Assembly: GCA_046349915.1 (NCBI GenBank)
Contig: JAXMBL010000003.1
Location: forward strand, 124,001-188,000
Length of the DNA stretch: 64,000 nt
Reading direction: 5' to 3'
DNA from: CAIXSC01 sp046349915
GTDB taxonomy: Bacteria; Planctomycetota; Planctomycetia; Pirellulales; Pirellulaceae
Below, in pieces: positions 53,587 through 63,077 of this stretch. A program made the translations under genes and the position numbers. The first letter of the stretch is position 1; the number at the start of each line of letters is the position of its first letter. The notes under the pieces are model-generated. The model ran no database searches. It was given only the letters and a program-made list of their open reading frames with translations, and was not told the origin of the DNA.

Positions 53587-54225
53587 ATGTGGCCTCCCTC
53601 AGATAAGACAGAAGAATTGCTCGCCGACGCGAAGGCGGGCGACGACGATGCCGTCAACCGGCTGATTGAACGCCATCGCGACGGCGTGCGGCGATTAGTC
53701 CAAATGCGACTCGACCAACGCATCCAGCGGCGGCTCGACGTCAGCGATGTGGTCCAAGACGTGATGGTCGAAGCTCACCGCAGGTTACGCGACTACCTCG
53801 CGCATCCCTCGATGGCCTTTCATCTTTGGCTGCGGCAGATTGCGAAAGACCGCGTCATTGACGCTCACCGGCGCCATCGAGTTTCTGGGAAACGTAGTGT
53901 CGACCGCGAGCAGCCGCTGTTGGGCGGCGCCGCCGACGACCGGTCGACTCAAGACTTGGCGGCTCAACTTTGGGACCCCGAAATTACGCCCGCCTCGGCG
54001 GCGATCCAACACGAAATGGCTCGTCGAGTGGAAGCGGCGGTGGCCGAGTTGGGCGAGCAGGATTTTGAGATCATCGCGATGCGGCACTACGAGCAGTTGT
54101 CGAATCAAGAAGTGGCTCAGGCGCTGGGGCTGACCGAACCGGCGGCGAGCATGCGATATCTGCGAGCGGTGCGGAAGCTACGAGCGATTTTGGGAGGCGA
54201 GGGGACGGCGGATAGCGGGACGTGA
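53587..54225 (+). CDS. ECF-type RNA polymerase sigma factor
   Basis: 212 residues. Sigma region 2 is clear (DAVNRLIERHRDGVRRLV, RLDVSDVVQDVMVEAH, FHLWLRQIAKDRVIDAHRR) and region 4 closes the protein (EQDFEIIAMRHYEQLSNQEVAQALGLTEPAASMRYLRAVRKL). The pattern resembles the planctomycete ECF groups that lie beside Ser/Thr kinases. It overlaps the kinase gene by 4 nt (GTGA). No anti-sigma factor is adjacent; the kinase probably controls it instead, by inference. The ATG follows TATACT by about 7 nt, so the message may be nearly leaderless, but no good -35 box is seen. Confidence 0.92.
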   Translation: MWPPSDKTEELLADAKAGDDDAVNRLIERHRDGVRRLVQMRLDQRIQRRLDVSDVVQDVMVEAHRRLRDYLAHPSMAFHLWLRQIAKDRVIDAHRRHRVSGKRSVDREQPLLGGAADDRSTQDLAAQLWDPEITPASAAIQHEMARRVEAAVAELGEQDFEIIAMRHYEQLSNQEVAQALGLTEPAASMRYLRAVRKLRAILGGEGTADSGT

Positions 54226-56060
54226 GCCGTCGTTCGCCGCGCGAGGAGCGGGGCGCAGCTTGGCGATTTGCGGAATTGGCCATCAACGACAAGGCGGCTG
54301 GTGTGCGGGCAGTGGACGACGACGAGCGCGACTTGCGATTGGCGGAACTCTTGACGCAACTGTCCGATCGCCTGCGAGCGGGCGAGTTGGTCGAGTTGGA
54401 GGTGGTGTGCGCCCAGCATCCCGATTTGGCGGATGAACTGCGCATGCTGTGGGGCGCCGTTTTGGTCGCCGACGCGGTGGGAGGGAGTTCGAGTCGAAAC
54501 GAACGGTCGTCCAAAGCCGACGCCAGCGGCGACACTCAATCGCCTCCCTCGCTCTTATCCTGGCAGTCGTCCTCCTCGCCGCTTGCCGCCTCGGCGCCGC
54601 GAGCCGGCGGTTCCTCGGGCGGATCTGCCGGTCGATCCGCGACGCTCGCCCCGCTACCCGTGCTGCCCTGTATTTGCGGCGACTATGAGTTGTTGGAAGA
54701 GATTGGCCACGGCGGCATGGGGGTCGTTTATCGCGGGCGACAGTTGAGTTTGAATCGGGAAGTCGCCGTGAAGATGATGCTGCCGGGCAAGCTGGTGCGC
54801 GATGCCGATACGGCTCGCTTTCGAGCCGAGGCGGAAGCGGCGGCGGGGCTTCATCATCCGGGCATCGTACCGGTCTATGACGTGGCCGAGTGGGAAGGGC
54901 GCCCGCTATTCAGCATGAAGTACGTGCAGGGCGAGACGCTGGCTCACCGACTGGCGGACGGTCCGCTCCCAGCTCGCGAAGCGGCCAGGCTGTTGGCGGC
55001 GGTCAGTCGAGCAGTGCAATATGCTCATCGAGCGGGCGTGCTGCATCGCGATTTGAAGCCGTCGAATATCCTGATCGACCGCGATGGGCAGCCGCACATC
55101 ACCGACTTTGGATTGGCGAAGCAAGTGTCGGAGGCCGCCAGCTTAACTCGGACGGGCGCCGTGCTGGGGACGCCCGCCTATATGGCGCCGGAGCAAGCGG
55201 CCGGAGCACGAGGAGGGTTGGGGCCCGGGGCTGACGTCTATAGTCTTGGTTCGATTCTCTATCACATGCTGACTGGCCGTCCGCCATTCCAAGCAGCCTC
55301 GCCGGTCGATACCTTGCTGCTGCTTTTAGAGCAAGAACCCGCCCCCCCGCGTCTCTTGAATCCTAAAGCTGACCCGGAACTTGAGCTGATCGCTTTACGT
55401 TGTCTGCAAAAGCCGCCCGATTTACGCTACCCGTCGGCGGAATCGCTGGCCGAGGATTTAGAGGCGTTCCTTCAGGACGAGCCAATCTCGGCGCGTACAG
55501 GACGTTTCGGGCAGTTAGTGTCGCGACTGTTTCGTGAGACGCATCACGCCCCGGTGCTGGAGAATTGGGGCATGTTGTGGATGTGGCACAGCCTGGCGCT
55601 GGTTGTCGTTTGTCTGATGACGAATGGCATTTACTTGCTGGGGGATCGCAACCGCTGGCATTACGCCGGCTTGTGGACGGTCGCTCTGTGGGGATGGGCT
55701 TGGGTGTTTTGGTTTTTGCGACGTCGAGTGGGGCCGGTGACGTTTGTCGAGCGTCAGATTGCTCATCTCTGGGCGGGGAGCATGATCGGGATCGGGATGC
55801 TCTTTCCCCTCGAGACATGGCTGGGACTCGATGTCCTCACCCTGTCGCCCGTCCTGGCACTGATCATGGGGACGGTGTTCTTGGCCAAGGCGGCCATTCT
55901 GTCGGGCGCCTTCTATGTCCAGGCGGCCGTGCTGTTCGCCACCGCGGCGCCCATGGCCTATTGGCCGAACGAAGCGCACCTGATTTTCGGCGCCGTCTCG
56001 GCGCTCTCGTTCTTCATCCCCGGTTGGAAATACCACCGGCAAAAGCAAAGGCTCAGCTAA
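54222..56060 (+). CDS. Membrane-anchored Ser/Thr protein kinase, partner of the ECF sigma factor
   Basis: 612 residues, GTG start overlapping the sigma stop. Residues 1-140 are low-complexity with a short acidic helix segment resembling a sigma-interacting region (LAELLTQLSDRLRAGELVELEVV). The Hanks-type kinase domain is about 155-430: glycine loop GHGGMGVVYRG, Lys184 in VAVKMM, HRDLKPSN with Asp277, DFG with Asp295, GTPAYMAPEQA and ADVYSLGSILYHMLTG. All catalytic residues are present, so it should be active. The C-terminal 160 residues contain about six hydrophobic helices (from MLWMWHSLALVVVCLM at 450) and a very short tail, so there is no large external sensor. It probably relays a membrane signal to the sigma factor. 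Confidence 0.93.
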   Translation: MSRRSPREERGAAWRFAELAINDKAAGVRAVDDDERDLRLAELLTQLSDRLRAGELVELEVVCAQHPDLADELRMLWGAVLVADAVGGSSSRNERSSKADASGDTQSPPSLLSWQSSSSPLAASAPRAGGSSGGSAGRSATLAPLPVLPCICGDYELLEEIGHGGMGVVYRGRQLSLNREVAVKMMLPGKLVRDADTARFRAEAEAAAGLHHPGIVPVYDVAEWEGRPLFSMKYVQGETLAHRLADGPLPAREAARLLAAVSRAVQYAHRAGVLHRDLKPSNILIDRDGQPHITDFGLAKQVSEAASLTRTGAVLGTPAYMAPEQAAGARGGLGPGADVYSLGSILYHMLTGRPPFQAASPVDTLLLLLEQEPAPPRLLNPKADPELELIALRCLQKPPDLRYPSAESLAEDLEAFLQDEPISARTGRFGQLVSRLFRETHHAPVLENWGMLWMWHSLALVVVCLMTNGIYLLGDRNRWHYAGLWTVALWGWAWVFWFLRRRVGPVTFVERQIAHLWAGSMIGIGMLFPLETWLGLDVLTLSPVLALIMGTVFLAKAAILSGAFYVQAAVLFATAAPMAYWPNEAHLIFGAVSALSFFIPGWKYHRQKQRLS

Positions 56061-56272
56061 CGCGTTACCCTCGCGTTCAAGTCGCTGGCCCCATTCACCA
56101 ATGACTCCAAGCACCACCCGAGGGTCCCGCGTCTTTCTGGCGCTCCCGCCTTCCGTGCACTTCGGTGTCATTCCGTGGCCAAATCTTCGCTCGCCCAGAA
56201 TCGACGGACTAGAAGTCCGTCGTACGGGGAGAATCGACGGACTGGAAGTCCGTCGTACTGAAGTGGCCAACG
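56061..56272. other. Convergent gap with a palindrome doublet
   Basis: 212 bases between the kinase gene and the SlyD-like gene. Holds the doublet at 56202-56255 and nothing else recognisable. Confidence 0.6.
56202..56255. repeat. Dispersed palindrome doublet (loops TAGAA, TGGAA)
   Basis: Two copies with arms CGACGGAC / GTCCGTCG, starting at 56202 and 56235 (period 33). The orientation equals that of the right-hand doublets at 30484 and 63078; no facing partner is present here. Confidence 0.95.
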
Positions 56273-56752
56273 CTAGTGATGGCACCCCGGCCCATGCACG
56301 TGGCCGTGTTCCAATTCCTCGGACGTGGCCGCTCGAATGCTACGGACGGTCACATCGAAATGCAGGGTCTCGCCCGCCAACTCGTGGTTGCCATCCAGAG
56401 TGACCTTGTCGCCTTCGATATCGATGACAGTGACGACTCGTGGCCCCAGATTGGTTTGCACGCGGAAACGCATGCCCAATTCGATGTCTTGATCCTTGCC
56501 AAAGTCCTTGCGGGAAACGGTCTGGACCATCTTGGCGTTGTGTTCGCCGTACGCTTCATCGGGAGGAATAACAACTTGGAAGCTGTCGCCGATGGCGCGT
56601 CCTTCGAGTGCTTTTTCGAGGCCGGGGATGATTCCGCCGACGCCGTGGAGGTACTCCAGCGGCTCGGCGCCTTCCGACGAGTCGATCACTTCGCCGTGTT
56701 CGTCCTTCAGTTTGTAATCGATCGACACGACAAGATTGCGAGCGACCTGCAT
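56273..56752 (-). CDS. SlyD-like FKBP-type peptidyl-prolyl cis-trans isomerase
   Basis: 159 residues from the ATG at 56752, which has GAGG 7 nt upstream; a longer frame to 56800 is not favoured. The FKBP core is clear (SIDYKLKDEHGEVIDSS, PLEYLHGVGGIIPGLEKALEG, GDSFQVVIPPDEAYGEHN), the insert-in-flap chaperone domain occupies the middle, and the C-terminal strand is ETLHFDVTVRSIRAATSEEL. The tail HGHVHGPGCHH is short and His-rich, a smaller version of the metal-binding tail of SlyD. Folding helper, cytoplasmic; possible nickel-handling role by analogy. Confidence 0.93.
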   Translation of the reverse strand: MQVARNLVVSIDYKLKDEHGEVIDSSEGAEPLEYLHGVGGIIPGLEKALEGRAIGDSFQVVIPPDEAYGEHNAKMVQTVSRKDFGKDQDIELGMRFRVQTNLGPRVVTVIDIEGDKVTLDGNHELAGETLHFDVTVRSIRAATSEELEHGHVHGPGCHH

Positions 56753-56922
56753 GGAATCCTCTGCTCTCAATGGCGTTAAAAGTCCGTCAAGCCGCTTCAC
56801 TTCCAGGGAATGCTCGACATCGTATCCCCCGCGCGGCCTGTCGCATATTACGTCCCAACGTCGGTTTTGTCATTCCCACGGCGGGACTTTTGCGCCGCAT
56901 CATCGGCGATGGCCGAGAGGCC

Positions 56923-59043
56923 CTATTTTGCGATGAGTCCTCGATTAGTGACCCTTGTGACCCCGAGTCCACTGCGCTTGTCGGGGTCGAGCAGTTTGGC
57001 GGGGACCGACAGTCGCTCAAAGAACTCGGGGTTCGGCAATTGCCAGCGATCCACCTCGCCTTGCGCCGTTTGGCCGGCGGTGAGCGACATGACGGGGGGA
57101 GCGCCCGTGGCCGTCATTGCCTGCCATATGACTCGCTTTCCATCTTGGAGCTGCATGCTGGAAATGTAGGGAGTAAACGAAACGGACTGAGACTGTGAGT
57201 TGTCGAACGAGCGATAGGTGGAATTTTGCTGTTCGCCGCGTTTCATTTCGCAAAGCATGACAATCGAGGCCGATTGGTTGAGCACCCACCCGTTGCGAGC
57301 TGCGATTTGCTGGACGGCCGCATAGACTCGTTCGTTGTACTCGCCGCACTGCAAGTTAACCGCGACTTCCACGCCTGGCTTCAAGATCATCAGGGACTCA
57401 GGGTCCAGCGATTCCGCTTCCTCGCGCACTTTGGGACCGGGCAGTTCGACGGCGCCGACGGCCAAGCCCTTCTGTCGGAGTTCGCCGACCGATGCCGCGT
57501 ATACCAAGTGGCCGTCCAGAACATGCTTCACTCGCCGCTCTCGTTGTTCCGGCACTGCGTCGAGATCGAAGTCGTATCTCCAAAGAGCGATGCGGTGTTT
57601 GAGGCTGAAGAGGACTTTGCCTCGGTGGCCGTTGTCCGCCATGATTTGGTCCGACCCAACCCATTCCATGGTGGTCGTGAAGGGAGTGCCAATCGCCTCG
57701 GCCTGATACTTTTCGGGTTCCGCGTCGGGCGAGGTCAGATCCCAGACGACCAGTTGATTGCGATTGAGTACGGCGAGTCGCGTGCCGTCCTCGGTCATTG
57801 CCGTGGCGCTCGATCCTTCGGGGGCTGGCAGCGTGCAGACGAGGAAACCAGAGGCGGCCTCCAGGATGCGCACCTGTCGGTCTTCGGGAACGATCAAGTA
57901 GCGGCGTCCACCGCTTAGAGTTGGGGCGGGTTGAAAGAACGACTCCTGGGCTAGCCGGTAGCGCAGCTGTTTGGCGCTAAAATCCCAGGCCGCGATTTCG
58001 CCGCTTTTCCAACGATGCACCACGGTCGTCGCGTCGACGATTCGAGCCCAATTGTCTTGACCACGAAAACTGCCGGGGTTGAACTTCCAACGAGCGACCA
58101 AGGTGACGCCTGTGTCCGCCGGCGCCACTCGCCAAATCGTGAGTATATTCGGGAGCAAACCGCGACTGTTTCCTTCCTCTTCTGACATTGTCAGCAATTG
58201 CTTGCTTTGCGGGTGATAGTCGACGACCACCTCGCCGTGCGGCAGAAGCTGTTGGTTCTCGACTTTGCCCTTCACTAGCGATACCCAAAGCAGTCGACCA
58301 GGAATCGACTCGCCCGGATTGTGGTTCTCAATCGACGCCAAGACCCAGCCATTGGGTCCACCCAGCGGCAACACAGCGCCCAATCGGTCGAAGAACTCTT
58401 GAGTGGGAAAAGCGACTCCCGCCTGCTTCAACTTGACGAATGCGGGCAGGGGATCGGGGGTGATGGCAGGTCGAGCCGCGTTTTGGCCCGCGGCGCCCCA
58501 CGTCTTCCAAACGTCGATGGCCGCCGATTCGTCGAAAGTCTCCGGCGGCGGCACTTGGGGAGGCCGATTGGCGGAGGGCCCCAGTTCCTTGCGCAATCGC
58601 TTCACAAAATCCTGATCAGTGGTGCTGAGTTTTGCCAGGGGCACCTTGAGTTCCGTGTTGTCAGGTTTGCGCAGCAACACCGATTCATCTTCAAGCGACA
58701 GCAGGGCGGCCTTGATCTTGAACGTGCCCGAGGGATCGGACCAAGTGCGAGTGCGAGCGATCGCGTCCTTTTCATAGGCGTAACGGACGTCCGTCGCTTT
58801 GAATACCTGCTGCTGCGTCGAGGCCCCGAACTCGAAATCGGCCTTCACATCGCCCCGCGCATTCGTTTGAACGACCTTACCAGGACGCCATTGCCTTAAA
58901 TGGAGCACCTCGATTTCATCGCCCACTTGGTACTTCTCGGCAGCCCGTGCGTCGCCGTCGCCGATGACGATCACCAACGCGATCAGTAGCCCACCGAGCC
59001 AACGCACTGCCTCTACAACAACTCGATGTTCAAGCCTGTTCAT
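56923..59043 (-). CDS. Exported SHD1-domain protein with beta-propeller
   Basis: 706 residues from the ATG at 59043, which has GAGGG close upstream and opens a signal anchor (LGGLLIALVIVIGDGDARAAE). An N-terminal small domain (residues 35-85, YQVGDEIEVLHLRQWRPGKV) resembles an SH3/tudor-like module. It is followed by an SHD1-like domain (about 100-150: RTWSDPSGTFKIKAALLSL, VPLAKLSTTDQDFV), a domain common in planctomycetes and named after yeast Sla1. The middle is a WD40/propeller-like region (FLVCTLPAPEGSSATAMTEDGTRLAV, NQLVVWDLTSPD), and the C-terminus holds an unassigned domain. No catalytic motif is seen. Probably periplasmic; function unknown. Confidence 0.8.
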   Translation of the reverse strand: MNRLEHRVVVEAVRWLGGLLIALVIVIGDGDARAAEKYQVGDEIEVLHLRQWRPGKVVQTNARGDVKADFEFGASTQQQVFKATDVRYAYEKDAIARTRTWSDPSGTFKIKAALLSLEDESVLLRKPDNTELKVPLAKLSTTDQDFVKRLRKELGPSANRPPQVPPPETFDESAAIDVWKTWGAAGQNAARPAITPDPLPAFVKLKQAGVAFPTQEFFDRLGAVLPLGGPNGWVLASIENHNPGESIPGRLLWVSLVKGKVENQQLLPHGEVVVDYHPQSKQLLTMSEEEGNSRGLLPNILTIWRVAPADTGVTLVARWKFNPGSFRGQDNWARIVDATTVVHRWKSGEIAAWDFSAKQLRYRLAQESFFQPAPTLSGGRRYLIVPEDRQVRILEAASGFLVCTLPAPEGSSATAMTEDGTRLAVLNRNQLVVWDLTSPDAEPEKYQAEAIGTPFTTTMEWVGSDQIMADNGHRGKVLFSLKHRIALWRYDFDLDAVPEQRERRVKHVLDGHLVYAASVGELRQKGLAVGAVELPGPKVREEAESLDPESLMILKPGVEVAVNLQCGEYNERVYAAVQQIAARNGWVLNQSASIVMLCEMKRGEQQNSTYRSFDNSQSQSVSFTPYISSMQLQDGKRVIWQAMTATGAPPVMSLTAGQTAQGEVDRWQLPNPEFFERLSVPAKLLDPDKRSGLGVTRVTNRGLIAK

Positions 59044-59281
59044 GATTCCCTCGCGGCTGGAATGATATTGCCCACAAGAAGATACAAGCATCTGCCGTCA
59101 GTTCTCTACATGTGTCGAGCGGAGATTGTAACTACCTTGTTGGAGTTATGCCAGCGAATTCAGCGAGCGACGATCCATAGCGCAGACATAAGGTTAATTC
59201 GCTTTTGCGCTGGGCTTTCTGATCCGGGCCGCTTTCCCTATACTGCCCGACGTAATCAAGAGTTCGGACAGAAGGAAACCC

Positions 59282-60193
59282 ATGGCTGGATACAACTTAA
59301 CTCACCTCAAACAGCTCGAGGCCGAGAGCATCCACATTATCCGGGAAGTGGTGACTGAGTTCGAAAACCCGGTCATGCTCTACTCGATCGGCAAAGACTC
59401 GTCGGTCATGCTCCACTTGGCGCTGAAAGCCTTCGCGCCCGGCAAGCCGCCCTTTCCGCTCATGCATGTCGACACGACGTGGAAGTTTCGCGAGATGTAC
59501 GAAATGCGCGACAACTTCGCGGCCAAGGAATTAGGGCTGAAGTTGATCGTGCACGTCAATCAGGAGGGCGTGAGCCAGGGGATCAATCCGATCACTCATG
59601 GCAGCAAGGTTCACACGCACATCATGAAGACGGAGTCACTGAAACAGGCGTTGACCAAGTATCAGTTCGACGCGGCCTTCGGTGGAGCTCGACGCGACGA
59701 AGAAAAGTCGCGGGCGAAGGAACGAGTTTTCTCGTTCCGCGACCAATTCCATCGCTGGGACCCCAAGAATCAGCGGCCTGAATTGTGGAATCTGTACAAC
59801 ACGCGAGTGAACAAGGGAGAGAGCATTCGCGTTTTCCCGTTGTCTAACTGGACCGAGTTGGACGTCTGGCAATACATCCACTTGGAGAACATCCCGATCG
59901 TTCCGCTGTACTACGCGAAGGAGCGGCCCATCGTATGGCGGGATGGCATGATGATCATGGTCGACGATGATCGATTGCCGCTCAATCCCGGTGAAAAGCC
60001 GGAGATGCGCAAGGTCCGCTTCCGGACGCTCGGCTGCTACCCGCTGTCGGGCGCCGTCGACTCAGAAGCCACCACGCTCCCCGAAATCATCCAGGAAATG
60101 CTGCTTACCACCACCTCCGAGCGTCAAGGACGACTGATCGATCACGACCAGTCCGGCTCGATGGAAAAGAAGAAGAAAGAGGGATACTTCTAG
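59282..60193 (+). CDS. cysD: Sulfate adenylyltransferase subunit 2
   Basis: Forms APS from ATP and sulfate together with CysN. 303 residues. The N-terminal PP-loop ATP-binding motif YSIGKDSSVMLHLA is clear; further conserved segments are LMHVDTTWKFREMYEMRD, ITHGSKVHTHIMKTE, FGGARRDEEKSRAKERVFSFRD and FPLSNWTELDVWQYI. The start has AAGGAAA upstream. cysNC follows 2 nt downstream, so the complex subunits are co-transcribed. There is no PAPS reductase nearby, so the unit may feed either assimilation or sulfotransferases. Confidence 0.97.
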   Translation: MAGYNLTHLKQLEAESIHIIREVVTEFENPVMLYSIGKDSSVMLHLALKAFAPGKPPFPLMHVDTTWKFREMYEMRDNFAAKELGLKLIVHVNQEGVSQGINPITHGSKVHTHIMKTESLKQALTKYQFDAAFGGARRDEEKSRAKERVFSFRDQFHRWDPKNQRPELWNLYNTRVNKGESIRVFPLSNWTELDVWQYIHLENIPIVPLYYAKERPIVWRDGMMIMVDDDRLPLNPGEKPEMRKVRFRTLGCYPLSGAVDSEATTLPEIIQEMLLTTTSERQGRLIDHDQSGSMEKKKKEGYF

Positions 60194-60195
60194 CG

Positions 60196-62133
60196 ATGTC
60201 TCACCAATCCGCGCTCATCGCCACGAACATCCACGAATACCTGGCTCAGCACGAGCGGAAGGAACTGCTGCGCTTCATCACCTGCGGTAGCGTCGATGAT
60301 GGAAAGAGCACGCTGATCGGGCGGTTGCTCTTCGAATCCAAGATGATCTACGAAGATCAGCTTGCCGCAATCCAGAAGGACTCGGCTCGCTACGGCACCA
60401 CCGGCGGCCCGCTCGATCTGGCCCTGCTGACCGATGGTTTGGAAGACGAACGGCAGCAAGGGATCACGATCGACGTGGCTTATCGGTACTTCTCGACCGA
60501 AAAGCGGAAGTTCATCATCGCGGACACGCCGGGGCACGAGCAGTACACGCGTAACATGGCGACCGGTGCGTCGACCGCCGACTTGGCGATCATCTTGATC
60601 GACGCGCGTCGCGGCGTGTTGACCCAGACCAAGCGTCATACGTTCATCGTGTCGCTGTTGGGCATCAAGCACATTCTGGTCGCGATCAACAAGATGGACT
60701 TGGTCGACTTCCGCCAGGACGTGTTCGAGCAAATCAAGGCCGACTATCAAGCCTTCGCCGCTCGACTCGATCTGCCTGACGTTCATTTCCTGCCACTCTC
60801 CGCCCTGATGGGTGACAATGTCATCGCTCAGAGCGAGAAAACCCCGTGGTATCAGGGGCCGCCGTTGATGAATTTGCTCGAGTCGGTTTACATCGGCTCG
60901 GATCGCAATCTGGAAGACTTCCGGTTCCCCGTGCAGTATGTCAATCGGCCCAATCTCGACTTCCGCGGCTTCTGCGGCACTATCGCCTCGGGCATCGTCC
61001 GCCAGGGGGACGAGATCATGGTCTTGCCGTCGCGCAAGACGAGTCGCGTGAAATCGATTGTGACGTACGAAGGGGAAATCGCCGAGGCGTTCGCGCCGCT
61101 AGCTGTCACGTTGACCCTTGAGGACGAAATCGACATCAGCCGCGGCGATATGATCGTCCGCCCGGGCAACGTGCCGCGAGTCGATCAGAAATTCGACGCC
61201 ATGGTCGTCTGGATGGCCGAGGAGCCGATGGTTCCCGGCAAGTCGTATTTGATCAAGCAGACCACCAAGTCGTCTCCTGGTGCGATCAATACGCTGCGTT
61301 ACAAGATCGACGTCAACACGTTGCATCGAGCCGATGCGCCTACTTTGCAGCTGAACGAAATCGGCCGCTGCTCGATTACGCTCAACCAGCCCGTTGCCTT
61401 CGACGGTTACCGACGAAATCGCTCGACGGGCGCCTTCATTATCATCGACCGCATGACCAACGGCACCGTTGGCGCGGGCATGATTCTGGATCGAGCGGCG
61501 TCGGATGGACGACACGACCATTGGGACGCTGAACCGCAGGTGTCGCACCTACACAGCGAGAAGAGCAACGTCTCCAGCGAAGAACGTACGGCCCGTTTCG
61601 GCCAAAAGCCCGTTACCTTGCTGCTCACCGGACTCACCGGCGCCGGCAAGACGACGATCGCGTATGCACTCGAACGACGTATGTTCGATCAAGGGCGAGC
61701 GATCGCGGTCCTGGATGGTCAGAACATGCGGCGAGGCATCAGCAAGGATCTCGGCTTCACGGCCGACGAGCGCAGCGAAAACCTGCGACGCAGCGCCGAG
61801 GTGGCTCGACTGTTCAACGACGCGGGCATGATCGTCGTCGGCGCGTTTGTGGCGCCCGACGAGTCGATTCGGCAGAAGGCGGCCGACGTGGTGGGGCGCG
61901 ACCGCTTCCTGGTCGTGCATCTCGACTGTCCGCTCGATGTTTGCCGCCAACGGGACGCCGATGGTCATTATCGCTTGGCGGATACCGGCGAAATCGCCCT
62001 GTTCCCCGGCGTCTCCGCCCCCTACGAATCACCCGCCGCTCCCGACCTGGTGTTGAGGACCAATGAGCTGTCGGTCGATGAGTGCGTCGCTCGGATCGTG
62101 GAACTGCTGGAGCAGCGCGGGGTGATTGGGTAG
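60196..62133 (+). CDS. cysNC: Bifunctional sulfate adenylyltransferase subunit 1 / adenylylsulfate kinase
   Basis: 645 residues. CysN (about 1-450) is an EF-Tu-like GTPase that drives the CysD reaction: GSVDDGKSTLIGRL, DTPGHEQYTRNM, NKMDLVD, then the beta-barrel domains. CysC (about 470-645) makes PAPS from APS: P-loop GLTGAGKTTIA, then LDGQNMRRGIS, GFTADERSENLRRSAEVA. The family's usual DGDNxRHG is DGQNMRRG here. The fused form is common in this phylum and many others. With cysD it forms a two-gene sulfate-activation unit, probably cytoplasmic. Confidence 0.96.
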   Translation: MSHQSALIATNIHEYLAQHERKELLRFITCGSVDDGKSTLIGRLLFESKMIYEDQLAAIQKDSARYGTTGGPLDLALLTDGLEDERQQGITIDVAYRYFSTEKRKFIIADTPGHEQYTRNMATGASTADLAIILIDARRGVLTQTKRHTFIVSLLGIKHILVAINKMDLVDFRQDVFEQIKADYQAFAARLDLPDVHFLPLSALMGDNVIAQSEKTPWYQGPPLMNLLESVYIGSDRNLEDFRFPVQYVNRPNLDFRGFCGTIASGIVRQGDEIMVLPSRKTSRVKSIVTYEGEIAEAFAPLAVTLTLEDEIDISRGDMIVRPGNVPRVDQKFDAMVVWMAEEPMVPGKSYLIKQTTKSSPGAINTLRYKIDVNTLHRADAPTLQLNEIGRCSITLNQPVAFDGYRRNRSTGAFIIIDRMTNGTVGAGMILDRAASDGRHDHWDAEPQVSHLHSEKSNVSSEERTARFGQKPVTLLLTGLTGAGKTTIAYALERRMFDQGRAIAVLDGQNMRRGISKDLGFTADERSENLRRSAEVARLFNDAGMIVVGAFVAPDESIRQKAADVVGRDRFLVVHLDCPLDVCRQRDADGHYRLADTGEIALFPGVSAPYESPAAPDLVLRTNELSVDECVARIVELLEQRGVIG

Positions 62134-62178
62134 TGGATTGTGCGTGAAATCCCGGCTCGGCGGTGCGTAATGCTTGCT

Positions 62179-62197
62179 CCTTTTGCGGAGCAAAAGG
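62179..62197. terminator. Hairpin between cysNC and the convergent CBM9-like gene
   Basis: Perfect 8-bp stem CCTTTTGC / GCAAAAGG with a GGA loop; a second pairing TTGCTCC / GGAGCAA overlaps it. It stands between two convergent stops and probably serves both, though the T-run is weak. Confidence 0.5.
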
Positions 62198-62223
62198 CAA
62201 CAGTCGCAAAAGGCTACAGTCGT

Positions 62224-62868
62224 TTAAACCAACTCGAGTGTGCCCCAGAGGCTGGGGTCTTCGGCGATCGGCAGTTCAGGGCCGAGCGCGAAGGTTTGCC
62301 AGCCTAGCTCTCGGTCGATCACGGCGTAAAAAAATCCGAGCCGTTTGTGCTCGGTCGAGTCATAGCCCGTGATCGCTTGCGCGGGCAATACCGCCGCCAC
62401 TCGATAACCATCGTTGAACCGCTGACAGCGAACCTGGGGCGGATGATTCTCGATGGGGCGGGGACTCTCACGAGCGCGGTTGATGGCGAGCAACGAGACG
62501 GCGGGCTGCTCCAACTTGGCGCCACCGCCCGTCGGCAGGATCGCGAATCGGTGGCAGAAACGACTCGCCCGATGAATGTTGTGCGTGTCTCGAGTATCGA
62601 TCCACAGTTGAACGCCGTCGCTGTCTTCAATGCGAGTTTCTCGACTCCAGAGCGCCTGGCGTTTGCCACGCACCGTGATCGAAGTCAAAAGACCCGCCGC
62701 ATGCCACGCCATCCGCACATCGGCGTACGGCGTGCGACCTTCTAATTGGCTGAAGCAAGGAATGCGATATTCCTCGCTCAATTGGTCGGCCGCCGTCAAC
62801 GACGCATTGGGCACTCCCCGACAGGGAACCGCGAACCGAAAGAGAAACGTGGGAGCAATCAATGACAT
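62224..62868 (-). CDS. CBM9/DOMON-like domain protein without signal peptide
   Basis: 214 residues, apparently one domain. The order of segments (FLFRFAVPCRG, then YADVRMAWHAAGLLTSITV, SDGVQLWIDTRDTHNIHRASRFCHRF, then YRVAAVLPAQAITGYDSTEHKRLGFFYAVID) resembles the CBM9-like/DOMON fold, which in other proteins binds carbohydrate or heme. Here there is no signal peptide and no partner domain, so a cytoplasmic role is likely. Proteins of this size and kind are known in planctomycetes but have no assigned function. The gene is followed by convergent cysNC and preceded by the palindrome cluster at 62902-63138. Confidence 0.65.
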   Translation of the reverse strand: MSLIAPTFLFRFAVPCRGVPNASLTAADQLSEEYRIPCFSQLEGRTPYADVRMAWHAAGLLTSITVRGKRQALWSRETRIEDSDGVQLWIDTRDTHNIHRASRFCHRFAILPTGGGAKLEQPAVSLLAINRARESPRPIENHPPQVRCQRFNDGYRVAAVLPAQAITGYDSTEHKRLGFFYAVIDRELGWQTFALGPELPIAEDPSLWGTLELV

Positions 62869-62901
62869 GCGTTAACGCTCCACCGTGAGAAAACCAATGT
62901 A

Positions 62902-62961
62902 CGACGGACTTCTCGTCCGTCGATCTGACGCATCGCTGTACGACGGACTTCTCGTCCGTCG
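62902..62961. repeat. Dispersed palindrome doublet, forward (loops TTCTC)
   Basis: Two copies with arms CGACGGAC / GTCCGTCG, starting at 62902 and 62941 (period 39). They face the doublet at 63078-63138. Confidence 0.95.
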
Positions 62962-63077
62962 ATTATCGCCGTCGAGAGCACCCTAGCGACCCCAAGCAAC
63001 TCTATTCACCCATCTGGCGACACGTCCACAGTCTGACTCGTCGCGCTCCGATTGTCGAGCGGGTCGCGGCTGTTGGT

